Below are positions 18,929-27,686 of a stretch of 64,000 bases of DNA, in pieces. Within the stretch, counting starts at the first letter, position 1. Each line of letters begins with the position of its first letter. The notes under the pieces are model-generated. The model searched no databases. It was given only the letters and a program-made list of their open reading frames with translations, and had not been told where the DNA came from. The stretch is from assembly GCA_902621205.1 (NCBI GenBank), contig CACNLH010000006.1:1-64000 (forward strand), given 5' to 3'. The translations under genes and the position numbers were made by a program. This stretch comes from an uncultured Alphaproteobacteria bacterium (GTDB taxonomy: Bacteria > Pseudomonadota > Alphaproteobacteria > HIMB59).

Positions 18929-20587
18929 ATGTTTGAAAAACCTGATTATATCGTAATTGGTTCTGGATCAGCAGGATCTACAATTGCATACAGACTTGGG
19001 GAAAACCCTCAATTAAAAATTCTAGTATTAGAATTTGGCGGCAATGACAATAGTCCTTTTATACAAATGCCTGCAGCACTCTCATACCCAATGAATATGA
19101 ATAAATTCGATTGGGGCTATAAAGCAGAACCCGAGCCTACCTTAAATGGTAGGTCTCTCGTTTGCCCTAGAGGTAAAGTTATAGGAGGGTCTTCGTCAAT
19201 TAACGGAATGATTTATGTTAGGGGTAATGCTGGTGATTATAATCAATGGGCAGAAAGTGGTGCAAAAGGTTGGGATTATCCTGATGTCCTTCCATATTTT
19301 CAAAGAATGGAAGCAAGCCATGGAGGCAATTCAGAGTTTAGAGGAAAATCAGGCCCTCTAAACATAACCCATGGCAAAAGAGATAACCCATTACACAATG
19401 CTTTTGTAAAAGCTACCGAGCAGGCGGGATACACCTACACTGATGACTACAATGGCTTTCGACAGGAGGGTTTTGGACCAGCTGATATGACTGTTTGGAA
19501 AGGCTCACGTTTTTCAACAGCAAAAGCTTATTTAAAGCCTGCGTTAGCAAAAAAAAATGTACAACTTATAACAAAGGTCCTAGTCGATAAAATAATTTTT
19601 CATGAAGACAAAGCTAAGGGAGTTGAAGTATTTCATCAGGGCCAAAAAAAAACCTTTAATGCAAATATTGGTGTTGTTTTATCAGCTGGCGCAATCAATA
19701 GCCCAACAATTCTTCAAAGATCGGGTATTGGAGAGGGCAATGATTTAAATAGTTTGGGGATCAAAGTTATTAAAAACTTACCAGGCGTTGGTCAAAATTT
19801 ACAAGACCATTTAGAAGTTTATTTTCAAGTTAAATGTTTACAACCAGTAACACTTAATAAATATTTAAATCCTTTTTCTAAATTACTTATCGGCATGCAA
19901 TGGATGTTTCTAAAAAGTGGGCCAGGTGCAACTAACCAATTTGAAACTCTTGGTTTTATTCGTTCTGATAAAAACATACCATATCCAGATATACAATTTC
20001 ATTTTCTTCCAGTCGCTATTAGATATGACGGAAAGGCACCTAGCGAGGGTCACGGTTTTCAATTGCATGTAGGGCCAATGCGTTCAAAGTCAAGAGGCTT
20101 TGTAAAATTAAAATCTAGCAACCCATTTGACTCACCAACTATAAAATTCAATTACATGTCTCATGAGGATGATTTTCCAAACTTTAGAAAATCACTTAGA
20201 CTTAGTAGAGAGATATTGAGCCAAGAGGCCCTAGTTCCTTTTAAAGGAGATGAAATTCAACCTGGTGATGACGTTGTTTCGGATGAAGGACTTGACGAAT
20301 TTATAAAAAATAATTGTGAAAGTGCTTACCATCCATGTGGTACCTGCAAGATTGGAAAAGAAGAAGACCCTTCTTCTGTCGTTCTAAATGATTGCAAAGT
20401 AAAGGGTTTTTCAAATTTATTTCTTGCGGACTCATCAATTTTTCCTCAGATATGTAATGGCAATCTTAATGCACCATCGATAATGACAGGTGAGAAAGCC
20501 TCAGATCATATCTTGGGAAAACCTCTTTTAGCACCATCAAATCTACAACCTTATACCCATCCAAATTGGCAAAATTCACAAAGATAA
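18929..20587 (+). CDS. betA: Choline dehydrogenase (GMC oxidoreductase)
   Basis: The 552-aa protein follows E. coli BetA closely over its full length. It shows YIVIGSGSAGSTIAYRL (FAD dinucleotide motif), RGKVIGGSSSINGMIYVRGN (GMC signature 1), GAINSPTILQRSGIG (signature 2), NLQDHLEVY, and the active-site blocks SAYHPCGTCKIG and NGNLNAPSIMTGEK with catalytic His and Asn. It oxidises choline to betaine aldehyde. No betB or betI is adjacent. GMC enzymes with related alcohols as substrates are hard to separate, but BetA-specific stretches favour choline. It connects with the betaine/DMSP cluster at 24-33 kb. Confidence 0.82.
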   Translation: MFEKPDYIVIGSGSAGSTIAYRLGENPQLKILVLEFGGNDNSPFIQMPAALSYPMNMNKFDWGYKAEPEPTLNGRSLVCPRGKVIGGSSSINGMIYVRGNAGDYNQWAESGAKGWDYPDVLPYFQRMEASHGGNSEFRGKSGPLNITHGKRDNPLHNAFVKATEQAGYTYTDDYNGFRQEGFGPADMTVWKGSRFSTAKAYLKPALAKKNVQLITKVLVDKIIFHEDKAKGVEVFHQGQKKTFNANIGVVLSAGAINSPTILQRSGIGEGNDLNSLGIKVIKNLPGVGQNLQDHLEVYFQVKCLQPVTLNKYLNPFSKLLIGMQWMFLKSGPGATNQFETLGFIRSDKNIPYPDIQFHFLPVAIRYDGKAPSEGHGFQLHVGPMRSKSRGFVKLKSSNPFDSPTIKFNYMSHEDDFPNFRKSLRLSREILSQEALVPFKGDEIQPGDDVVSDEGLDEFIKNNCESAYHPCGTCKIGKEEDPSSVVLNDCKVKGFSNLFLADSSIFPQICNGNLNAPSIMTGEKASDHILGKPLLAPSNLQPYTHPNWQNSQR

Positions 20588-20592
20588 AATTA

Positions 20593-21126
20593 ATGATCAG
20601 GCTGGTGCTTTTGTTTCTAATACTCCCATTTACTGCATATTCTGATAAACATATTCCATATTATAAATCTCTAGCTCATGATGAGTCATGGTTACGACAC
20701 TATCCAGAAAATCAAGATTTGAGTAAACAAACAGAGAAATTTCTCCTTACACAGGAAAACATGCCTGTAAAGATTATTGAAGAGTTTAGAAATAGTTGGA
20801 GTTCTTATACAGACTGGTACCGCATTGAATTATTCAATGGAATACAAGGTTGGATTGCTCACAATCAGTTATCTAAAAAAAGAACTTTGCTTATATTAGA
20901 GGATATTGAGTTGTATGCATTGAAATCTTATGACCCTGAGTCTTGGAAGACTATTCAAAAAGGAGTAATACTTGCACCAAAAATTGTAAATTTGTTAGAG
21001 GTAAAAGAAACAATGTTGAAAGTAAGTATACCTGAGGGCAATAAATCCTCTATTAAAGGATGGATACCCATAGATGATAGATTATGGGGAGTCTCTAACA
21101 ATGAAATTCAAATTTCTAATGATTAA
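20593..21126 (+). CDS. Exported SH3-like domain protein
   Basis: ATG 20593 just after the betA stop gives a clean signal peptide (MIRLVLLFLILPFTAYS); the ORF-track start at 20566 lies inside betA. The mature part has two bacterial SH3-type repeats, the first ending WYRIELFNGIQGWIAHNQLS and the second IKGWIPIDDRLWG. Proteins of this DUF1058-like group are periplasmic and may bind cell-wall peptides. The 3' end overlaps the SOUL gene by 26 nt. Confidence 0.7.
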   Translation: MIRLVLLFLILPFTAYSDKHIPYYKSLAHDESWLRHYPENQDLSKQTEKFLLTQENMPVKIIEEFRNSWSSYTDWYRIELFNGIQGWIAHNQLSKKRTLLILEDIELYALKSYDPESWKTIQKGVILAPKIVNLLEVKETMLKVSIPEGNKSSIKGWIPIDDRLWGVSNNEIQISND

Positions 21127-21673
21127 ATACTTACTATTCATGTTACTCATGGTACAAGAATTAATGGCCTATAGTGAAGCACCTTATAAAGTAGTTCATC
21201 AGACAGATAAGTATGAAATTAGATTTTACGAGGAGCGTCAAGTAGTCCAAACCCAATACACTAATCAAAATAATGGATTTCGGAAACTTTTTAATTATAT
21301 TTCTGGCAATAATAAACAAAGTGAAAAAATTTCAATGACCACACCAGTGAATGTTACTCAAATCGAAAACGAGTACGTTATGCAATTTTATTTACCAAGT
21401 AAATACAAACCAAATGAAATACCTTTACCATCAGATAATTCAGTAAAAATTTCTTCAATTGAGCCAGGTTATTTTGCAGTAATTAGATATTCTGGTTTTG
21501 CTTCCGATAAAAATTTTTATAAACACCGAGATGTTTTAAAAAGTGACTTAATTACTGATAATATTGAAGTAATTGGACCCGCTATTAAAGCTACTTATGA
21601 TGGTCCGTTTACATTGCCTCATCTTAGGAGGAATGAAGCAATTTATAAAGTTGATTGGGAGAATCCTCTTTAA
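21101..21673 (+). CDS. SOUL haem-binding family protein, exported
   Basis: I choose ATG 21101 (MKFKFLMIKYLLFMLLM), which begins a signal peptide; the ORF-track start at 21074 adds residues before it. The mature protein has the SOUL/HBP fold motifs YEIRFYEERQVVQT, SEKISMTTPVNV, and the C-terminal YDGPFTLPHLRRNEAIYKV. Family members bind haem or porphyrin loosely, and the bacterial function is unsettled. It overlaps the preceding SH3 gene and probably shares its transcript. Confidence 0.85.
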   Translation: MKFKFLMIKYLLFMLLMVQELMAYSEAPYKVVHQTDKYEIRFYEERQVVQTQYTNQNNGFRKLFNYISGNNKQSEKISMTTPVNVTQIENEYVMQFYLPSKYKPNEIPLPSDNSVKISSIEPGYFAVIRYSGFASDKNFYKHRDVLKSDLITDNIEVIGPAIKATYDGPFTLPHLRRNEAIYKVDWENPL

Positions 21674-21883
21674 GTTACAAACACTTGCTAATTGATTTAA
21701 GATTTAGTCTTGCTCTTTTAATTATTTTAATCATATTTATTGATGTTTTTTTACCAATATGACTGATTTTATTGGGCAATCTTGGATATTCACTAGATGC
21801 ATAGTTTCATTAACTTCTTAGCATTATTTTTTTTTTGATTCAGTATTTATAAGTTTCTCAACTCAAAAATAAGAGAGGTATTT

Positions 21884-22225
21884 ATGAAACTAATAACAGC
21901 AATTATCAAGCCCGATAAAGTTGAAGCTTTGAGACAAGCACTCACAGGTGTGGACATCCAAGGTTTAACTATTGTTGAGGCTAAAGGATATGGGCGCCAG
22001 AAGGGTCATACCGAACTGTACCGAGGCGCAGAATATGAGGTACATTTTCTTCCTAAATCTCGAGCAGAGGTTTTAGTAGATTCTGCAGACGTCGAAAAAG
22101 TCATCACAACAATTTCTGAAGCAGTAAAATCAGGAAAAATTGGAGATGGCAAAATTTTTGTAACTGAAGTGCAAGAAGTTGTCCGAATACGTACAGGAGA
22201 ACGAGGCGCTGAGGCAATTAAATAA
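21884..22225 (+). CDS. glnK: Nitrogen regulatory protein PII (GlnK)
   Basis: The 113-aa PII protein has the T-loop ELYRGAEYEVHFLPKSRAEV, including the tyrosine that GlnD uridylylates in the TEYRGAEY context, and the C-terminal GDGKIFVTEVQEVVRIRTGE. A GAGAGG ribosome site stands before the ATG. PII senses 2-oxoglutarate, ATP/ADP and glutamine; the neighbour amtB 9 nt downstream marks it as the GlnK type that blocks AmtB when nitrogen is ample. The 210-nt upstream gap shows no sigma-54 element by eye. Confidence 0.95.
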   Translation: MKLITAIIKPDKVEALRQALTGVDIQGLTIVEAKGYGRQKGHTELYRGAEYEVHFLPKSRAEVLVDSADVEKVITTISEAVKSGKIGDGKIFVTEVQEVVRIRTGERGAEAIK

Positions 22226-22234
22226 GGAGATCCA

Positions 22235-23515
22235 ATGAAAAAAATATTAACTTTCTTAATCCCTACTTTGCTTTTCTCTGGAGTTGCAAGTGCGGAAGTA
22301 TCTGCTGAAACAGCCTTTGTATTTAATACATTTTTATTTGTTTTTAGCGGAGTCTTAGTGATGTTCATGGCATTAGGTTTTGCCATGTTAGAAGCTGGAT
22401 TTGTTCGTAAAAAAAACACATCAGCAATTTTATTAAAAAATATAGCTTTATACTCAATTGCAGGAATAATGTTTTATTTAATCGGTTACAGTTTAATGTA
22501 TGTAGATGTTTCAGGTTGGATAGGTTCATTAGGTGGTATGTTTTACGATACTGCTGATGATTTAACAGCTGCAACTGAAGAGGGTGGCTACTCTTTAGCA
22601 TCAGATTGGTTCTTCCAAATGGTGTTCTGTGCTACAGCAATTTCAATCGTATCTGGAGCATGTGCTGAAAGAATTAAAGTATGGCCATTTATGATATTTG
22701 CAGCATTTATGACAGGAATTATCTACCCAATTTATGGTTCTTGGACCTGGGGCGGTGGATGGCTCACAGAAATGGGCTTTTCTGATTTTGCTGGATCTAC
22801 TATTGTTCACTCAGTGGGCGGATGGGCAGCTTTAACCGGCTGTTTAATTCTTGGTCCTAGAGCTGGCAAATATGGTGCAGATGGAAAGATCTCTCCAATC
22901 GCTGGTGCAAACATGCCTTTAGCGTGTCTTGGTACCTTCATCCTTTGGTTTGGATGGTTTGGATTTAACGGTGGATCTCAGTTAGCACTTGGTAGTGCCG
23001 CTGATGCTTCTGCAATGTCAATTGTCGTTGTAAACACAAATATCGCTGCATGTGGCGGTGTCGTGGCTGCAATTATTTTATCACAGCTATTGTATAAAAA
23101 AATTGATCTATCTATAGCATTGAACGGTGCTATTGCAGGTCTTGTTGCTATTACTGCAGGTCCAGATTTAAGCAACCACTTCTTATCAATGATTGTTGGT
23201 GCAATAGGTGGTATTCTTTGTACTATCGCTATCCCAATGCTCGACAAAATGAAAATCGATGATGTTGTCGGTGCAATATCAGCACACTTAGTTGCAGGTA
23301 TTTGGGGAACATTGGCCGTAGGTATTTTTGGTAGCGGCGATTTCCTAGTTCAATTAATAGGAATTGTTGCTGCAGCTGTCCTAGTTGTACCTTTAAGTGG
23401 CATTTTCTTTTATATTCTAAAAGGAACTGTAGGCTTAAGAGTATCAGAAGAGACCGAGGCATCTGGTTTAGATAGTGCTGAATTAACAACAGTCGCTTAC
23501 CCAGAATTTAAATAA
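22235..23515 (+). CDS. amtB: Ammonium transporter AmtB
   Basis: The 426-aa protein has a signal peptide (LLFSGVASA) and eleven membrane spans of the Amt/Rh family. Diagnostic segments are GFAMLEAGFVRKKNTS, DFAGSTIVHSVGGWAAL (first pore histidine), WFGWFGFNGGS and GAISAHLVAGIWGTLAVG (second pore histidine). It conducts ammonium across the inner membrane and is partnered with GlnK. A terminator closes the unit. Confidence 0.97.
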   Translation: MKKILTFLIPTLLFSGVASAEVSAETAFVFNTFLFVFSGVLVMFMALGFAMLEAGFVRKKNTSAILLKNIALYSIAGIMFYLIGYSLMYVDVSGWIGSLGGMFYDTADDLTAATEEGGYSLASDWFFQMVFCATAISIVSGACAERIKVWPFMIFAAFMTGIIYPIYGSWTWGGGWLTEMGFSDFAGSTIVHSVGGWAALTGCLILGPRAGKYGADGKISPIAGANMPLACLGTFILWFGWFGFNGGSQLALGSAADASAMSIVVVNTNIAACGGVVAAIILSQLLYKKIDLSIALNGAIAGLVAITAGPDLSNHFLSMIVGAIGGILCTIAIPMLDKMKIDDVVGAISAHLVAGIWGTLAVGIFGSGDFLVQLIGIVAAAVLVVPLSGIFFYILKGTVGLRVSEETEASGLDSAELTTVAYPEFK

Positions 23516-23535
23516 TCTTATTTATAGTACTCCTA

Positions 23536-23564
23536 AAAAAGGGGCACATTATGTGCCCCTTTTT
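23536..23564. terminator. Bidirectional terminator between amtB and glutathione peroxidase
   Basis: AAAAAGGGGCACA and TGTGCCCCTTTTT form a 13-bp stem with a 3-nt loop, with T-runs in both orientations. It lies exactly between the convergent amtB and gpx genes. Confidence 0.93.
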
Positions 23565-24089
23565 CTATATTAACTCATCAATTAAATTTGTAATTTTCGA
23601 ACTGTCAGGTTTGGTCATAGAGGACCAACTTTTAACTAATTGACCCTCTCCATCAAAGAGATACTTATAAAAATTCCATTTTGGAGTTTCGTTATACTCT
23701 GATGTCATCCAACTGTATATCGGATGGGCATTTTCACCAACAACACTAATAATTTCTGATATAATAAATTTGGTTTCATAATTAACTAAACAAAATTCTT
23801 TAACTTCCTCATTATTACTCAGCTCTTGATGAAAACTATTAGAAGGAGTTCCAATAATTACTAAATTCTTTTTAAAATACTCACGATGAAGATTGGATAG
23901 ATTAGCGTATTGTTTTGTGAAACCACATCTACTAGCCGTGTTAACAAGAAGAATGGGTTTACCTTTAAATTTATCAAGATTAACTGTATTTCCATCAATA
24001 TCTTGAATACTAAAGTTATATAAGTTTTTCGCCATAATGCTCCCTATGCTTGTGAGTAAAATACTCAAAGTTATCAAGAAAATTCTCAT
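23565..24089 (-). CDS. Glutathione peroxidase family protein, exported
   Basis: The 174-aa thiol peroxidase starts with a likely signal peptide (ITLSILLTSIGSIMA). The peroxidatic cysteine is in NTASRCGFTKQY. The glutamine block is altered (GTPSNSFHQELSNNEEV instead of GFPCNQFGxQE), and PKWNFYKYLFDGEGQLV carries the conserved Trp/Asn/Phe. It reduces hydroperoxides, probably with thioredoxin-like donors despite the name. As the last gene of the co-oriented osmolyte cluster it may simply be read through, about 40 nt after the HD gene. Confidence 0.85.
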   Translation of the reverse strand: MRIFLITLSILLTSIGSIMAKNLYNFSIQDIDGNTVNLDKFKGKPILLVNTASRCGFTKQYANLSNLHREYFKKNLVIIGTPSNSFHQELSNNEEVKEFCLVNYETKFIISEIISVVGENAHPIYSWMTSEYNETPKWNFYKYLFDGEGQLVKSWSSMTKPDSSKITNLIDELI

Positions 24090-24129
24090 GACAATGTATA
24101 CTTACTTTAAATTATCTGGATTTATGAAT

Positions 24130-24735
24130 TTAAACTTTTGGTAAACCTAAAACTTCATTTTTTTTGATGTATTCATCTTTGTAGGGAGGTCTGCTAAATA
24201 CCTCTTTAATCAAGGGTTTAAAAAAATCTAGATCTTTATTTTCATATTCGGGATCAAAAGATTTTTGATCCCATCTTTCACAGAAATCTGAGCAAGTTTG
24301 GAAATAAATATTATCTTTAAATTTATCTCTAGCATTTTTATCCCATCCATAATGATGAGCATAGTAGATCATTTGAAAAATTCCATGATGCTCAATCACC
24401 CATGTTATTTCATCTCTTACATAAGGTCTTACAACTTCAGCAGAAAACCTATCGTGATTTTGAGGGGCAAGCCCATCTCCAATATCATGAAGTAAGGCAC
24501 CAACAATCCAATCAATGTCAGCTCCATCATTATAAGCTCTAGTAGCTGATTGTAGACCATGATCTAATCTTGTTATCTTGTAACCCTCCATAGTATTTTT
24601 TCCTTGTCTTGTAAGTTCTTCGATTATTCTTTCGTATGTCAAAGAAACATACTTTTCTTCATATTTTTGGAGCAATAGATAATCTTCTTTATCTCCATCT
24701 TTCATATGTTTAAATTTTACATTTTTCTCAGTCAT
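24130..24735 (-). CDS. HD-domain oxygenase of the PhnZ/TmpB type (putative)
   Basis: The 201-aa HD-domain protein has LDHGLQSATRAYNDG (first metal His, position 59), GALLHDIGDGLAPQNH (HD pair, 83-84) and VIEHHGIFQ (His at 116/117), with a later Asp in TCSDFCERWD. This is the arrangement of the mixed-valent di-iron HD oxygenases (PhnZ, TmpB, MIOX) rather than nucleotide phosphohydrolases. It overlaps its upstream partner, a gamma-butyrobetaine-hydroxylase-like 2OG enzyme, by ATGA. That pairing is the TmpA/TmpB layout, in which the HD enzyme cleaves the C-P bond of a hydroxylated quaternary-amine phosphonate. The function is inferred from family and context. Confidence 0.62.
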   Translation of the reverse strand: MTEKNVKFKHMKDGDKEDYLLLQKYEEKYVSLTYERIIEELTRQGKNTMEGYKITRLDHGLQSATRAYNDGADIDWIVGALLHDIGDGLAPQNHDRFSAEVVRPYVRDEITWVIEHHGIFQMIYYAHHYGWDKNARDKFKDNIYFQTCSDFCERWDQKSFDPEYENKDLDFFKPLIKEVFSRPPYKDEYIKKNEVLGLPKV

Positions 24736-25856
24736 AAATTTGTCTCACTTATATGATATTTTTCATGTAAATGTCTCAATTTTCCATCGGTCGAGTCAAA
24801 CTCTAGATAACAACCTTGTAAATGTCTAGCTCCCTCACTCGAGTCATAAGAGGTTCTTCCATGGAGAAGTCTGTGATTATCAAACATCATTACATCTCCT
24901 GGTGATAGCTTAAATTTAATCTCAAAGTCAGATGAAGTGTATAAATCTCCTAATAATTTTCTTGCTTTGTAAAAACTCTCTAATTTTTCACTTTCTAAAG
25001 GTGGCACGTAATCAACTCTAGTACTATACCTGACTTGTTTATAGTCGCCATCCTTGTCTAATTCAATTAACTCTCCCCAATTTTCTAAAATTATATCTTT
25101 ATCTTGAAATCGGTAACGTAAATTTGTTTTGGTTAAAGACTCAAATGCTTCTGGTTCATTTAATTTAATATATTCTGCAACTGAAAAACCATCAACAAGA
25201 GTAGAAAAACCACCACTTACTTCATTTTTTAAACAATGCAAAAACTGTATCCCAGGTGCTTCTGGTTTTCTGTAAGGGTTATCAGTATGAGGCGGTAATG
25301 CAATAGGTTTATAGGCTAAGTCATTTGGATTTGGTTTAGACATTACATCAAAATATTCTCCAAAATTTGTGACCTTAACTGGGCCTATTGAATTTACAAA
25401 TTTTAATAAATACTTACTTTCAGTTGGTACATTTTTAATAATAACAAATCCATATTTATAAAAATCCATAAGGAGATTATACATAGACTCTTTTTCAACC
25501 ATATCTTCTTCAAAAATAGCCTGAGGTATAACTTCTAGTTGAGAATTCCATAAAATTCTTTTTGGTAAGGGTCCTCTTTTATTTTTTTCTCCATCCATTT
25601 CAATCAAAAGATCATCTAAATGATATTGACCTTGTGCCCCATCATTAAATTCAACATCAAGTTTATGATCTGATAATTTGCAACTTATAATTTTCAATTT
25701 TAAGTCAATAGAGGATGGCTCATATAATCTTTGATTAGTATCTAAATCAAAATACTTTTCACCCGGTAGTCTTTCTCTCAGCCAAATGGGATGCAAATTA
25801 AATGTCTTATTTTGATGAATTATCTTAATAGCATTATTTTCAAAATGAAAATCCAT
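24732..25856 (-). CDS. 2-oxoglutarate/Fe(II) oxygenase, gamma-butyrobetaine hydroxylase / TmpA-like
   Basis: The 374-aa protein has a small N-terminal GBBH-like domain (HPIWLRERLPGEKYFD to about residue 90) and a C-terminal TauD fold. Iron ligands are in LPPHTDNPYRKPEAPG (HxD) and MMFDNHRLLHGRTSY (distal His, with the 2OG-binding Arg after it). Family members hydroxylate trimethylammonium substrates: gamma-butyrobetaine, trimethyllysine or, in TmpA, trimethylaminoethylphosphonate. The ATGA overlap with an HD oxygenase gene favours the last. The proVXW and dmdA neighbours fit quaternary-amine or sulphonium substrates. Confidence 0.72.
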   Translation of the reverse strand: MDFHFENNAIKIIHQNKTFNLHPIWLRERLPGEKYFDLDTNQRLYEPSSIDLKLKIISCKLSDHKLDVEFNDGAQGQYHLDDLLIEMDGEKNKRGPLPKRILWNSQLEVIPQAIFEEDMVEKESMYNLLMDFYKYGFVIIKNVPTESKYLLKFVNSIGPVKVTNFGEYFDVMSKPNPNDLAYKPIALPPHTDNPYRKPEAPGIQFLHCLKNEVSGGFSTLVDGFSVAEYIKLNEPEAFESLTKTNLRYRFQDKDIILENWGELIELDKDGDYKQVRYSTRVDYVPPLESEKLESFYKARKLLGDLYTSSDFEIKFKLSPGDVMMFDNHRLLHGRTSYDSSEGARHLQGCYLEFDSTDGKLRHLHEKYHISETNL

Positions 25857-25921
25857 AATTCAATCTCCAAGTATTTATAATTAAATATTTTGCTAAATTT
25901 AATTAATTGTCAATTAAGAAA

Positions 25922-26383
25922 TTAACTCTTGATTTTAAAAATTGCCTCAATTTCTACCGTAAAACCTAGAGGTAAAGAATTAACTCCTACTGCAGCTCGA
26001 GCATGAACACCAGTCTCACCAAAAATATCTTTCATCATATTTGAGCAACCATTGATTACTAAAGGTTGCTGTGTGAAGCTCTCAATACAATTAACAAAAC
26101 CTGTCAGTTTTATTAATTGATCAACTTTATTAATTGATCCTATTTCATTCTTTAAAGCAGATAAGATAGCTAATCCACAGAGCATAGAGTGATTTTGAGC
26201 TGTCTCTAAATCAACATCAGCCCCAACTTTTCCTTTTGCAAAAGACCCATCCTCAAGTAATGGGCCTTGACCAGATATATATGCAATATTATCAACAATA
26301 ACGCAGGGTTTATAACTCCCTGCAGGTTTTGCAGGTTTTGGTATTAAAAGACCTAATTCAGCTATCTTGGCTTCGAAATCCAT
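25922..26383 (-). CDS. RidA/YjgF-family enamine/imine deaminase
   Basis: The 153-aa protein (ATG 26383; the ORF-track start adds a TTG codon) matches the longer RidA subgroup: KPCVIVDNIAYISGQGPLLEDG, then GVHARAAVGVNSLPLGFTVEIEAIFKI, which contains the active-site arginine in HARAAVGV. RidA enzymes hydrolyse reactive enamines such as 2-aminoacrylate. Here it sits between an MFS gene and the TmpA-like gene on one strand, so it may process an imine arising from osmolyte breakdown; that is speculative. Confidence 0.82.
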   Translation of the reverse strand: MDFEAKIAELGLLIPKPAKPAGSYKPCVIVDNIAYISGQGPLLEDGSFAKGKVGADVDLETAQNHSMLCGLAILSALKNEIGSINKVDQLIKLTGFVNCIESFTQQPLVINGCSNMMKDIFGETGVHARAAVGVNSLPLGFTVEIEAIFKIKS

Positions 26384-26394
26384 CAATTAAAAAA

Positions 26395-27648
26395 TTACTC
26401 TTTTTCATCAATTTTACTAATCATTTGTTCAGTAGCAGTTTGCATTCCTATTGCGGAAGCGGTGCGAGGCACAATCATTGATGGTGTATTTTCATCATAA
26501 ATTTCACTAGTTCTTCCAATCCTAATTCTTTGATAGGTAAATAGTGCGATAAAAACGTAAACTATTGCACAATAATAAAATAATCCATAAGCATCAAAAT
26601 AAGACATAAATCCTGAGACGATAATTGGCCCTAAAACTAACCCTAATGCATTAACTAATGTCAGAGTTGAGCTAGCAGAAACAACCTCGTCCTTTTCTAA
26701 AAAATCATTCAGATGAGAAATAACAACTGCATAATAAGGAAGAGATACAGCTGAATGTATTCCAACAAATAATAAAAGAATATTAAATGAAATAGATCCA
26801 AAAATAATTACACAAATAGAAGAAACCAAAGCAATGATATTCAATATCAGTAAAATTATTCTTCTATCAAATGTATCCGATAATTTACCAACCGGATATT
26901 GAAATAAAGCTCCAATGAATGTATTTACAAAAACAAGAATAGATATTTGAAAAATACTTAAGCCTAATTTAGCTCCAAAGACTGCAATTAATCCAAATGA
27001 CGCTCCATAAATCATACCAATGCCAAAAGAGCCGATAAAAGACATTGGAGAATTTTTATATAGATCTTTTAAAGATATGAACTTAGGTGTAGAAAACTCT
27101 GGTGCCGATTTTTTAGTAAGTAAAATTGGAACCAAAGCAATAGAAATTAATAAAGATGTTAGAATATATAAGTGTGCCTCAGTGGTTTCTTTTATATTAA
27201 TTAACAAACCACCCCCACTAGTTGAGAAGTATAATATCACCATGTAAAACCCGATAAGCTTCCCTCTAGTTTGATTATCAGCACGATCATTTAGCCAACT
27301 TTCACAAACGATATATATTGCTGCCAATGAAAACCCTGTAAGTAATCTTAAAAAAAACCAAAAATACGGGTGAACATAAATCCAATGAAATAAAATTGTA
27401 ATGGAAGCAATGGATGCGAATGCTGCAAATACTCTAATATGTCCGACATTTTTGATAATTTTGGGACAAATATATGAGCTTGCTAAATAACCTATAAAAT
27501 AACCTGTAAAGACATAGCCAATTTCAAAATCTGAAAAATTAAATAATACGGCATTAATATTTAACAAGGTTCCTTGCAAAGAATGTGCAAGCATAATGAA
27601 TCCAAAACCTGTAAATAGAGCCCAAGAACTATAAACGATATTTAACAC
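26395..27648 (-). CDS. MFS transporter
   Basis: The 417-aa protein has twelve hydrophobic spans and looks like the YcaD-type MFS group (FGFIMLAHSLQGTLLNI, FLRLLTGFSLAAIYIVCESWLNDRA, QYPVGKLSDTFDRR). The start is GTG. It ends 11 nt before ridA and follows dmdA by 38 nt, so it belongs to the co-oriented cluster. The substrate is unknown; a methylated amine, phosphonate or breakdown product would suit the setting. Confidence 0.82.
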   Translation of the reverse strand: MLNIVYSSWALFTGFGFIMLAHSLQGTLLNINAVLFNFSDFEIGYVFTGYFIGYLASSYICPKIIKNVGHIRVFAAFASIASITILFHWIYVHPYFWFFLRLLTGFSLAAIYIVCESWLNDRADNQTRGKLIGFYMVILYFSTSGGGLLINIKETTEAHLYILTSLLISIALVPILLTKKSAPEFSTPKFISLKDLYKNSPMSFIGSFGIGMIYGASFGLIAVFGAKLGLSIFQISILVFVNTFIGALFQYPVGKLSDTFDRRIILLILNIIALVSSICVIIFGSISFNILLLFVGIHSAVSLPYYAVVISHLNDFLEKDEVVSASSTLTLVNALGLVLGPIIVSGFMSYFDAYGLFYYCAIVYVFIALFTYQRIRIGRTSEIYDENTPSMIVPRTASAIGMQTATEQMISKIDEKE

Positions 27649-27686
27649 CCGAGACTATTTAAACTTTTAGTTTAAAAAAGCAATTA

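Noticed and set aside
21674-21883. Possible NtrC/sigma-54 control of glnK
   Set aside because: No TGGCAC-N5-TTGC element or paired NtrC site seen in the 210-nt gap.
22006-22601. Minus-strand ORFs of 137 and 78 aa across glnK/amtB
   Set aside because: Antisense to two securely identified genes; no own start signal.
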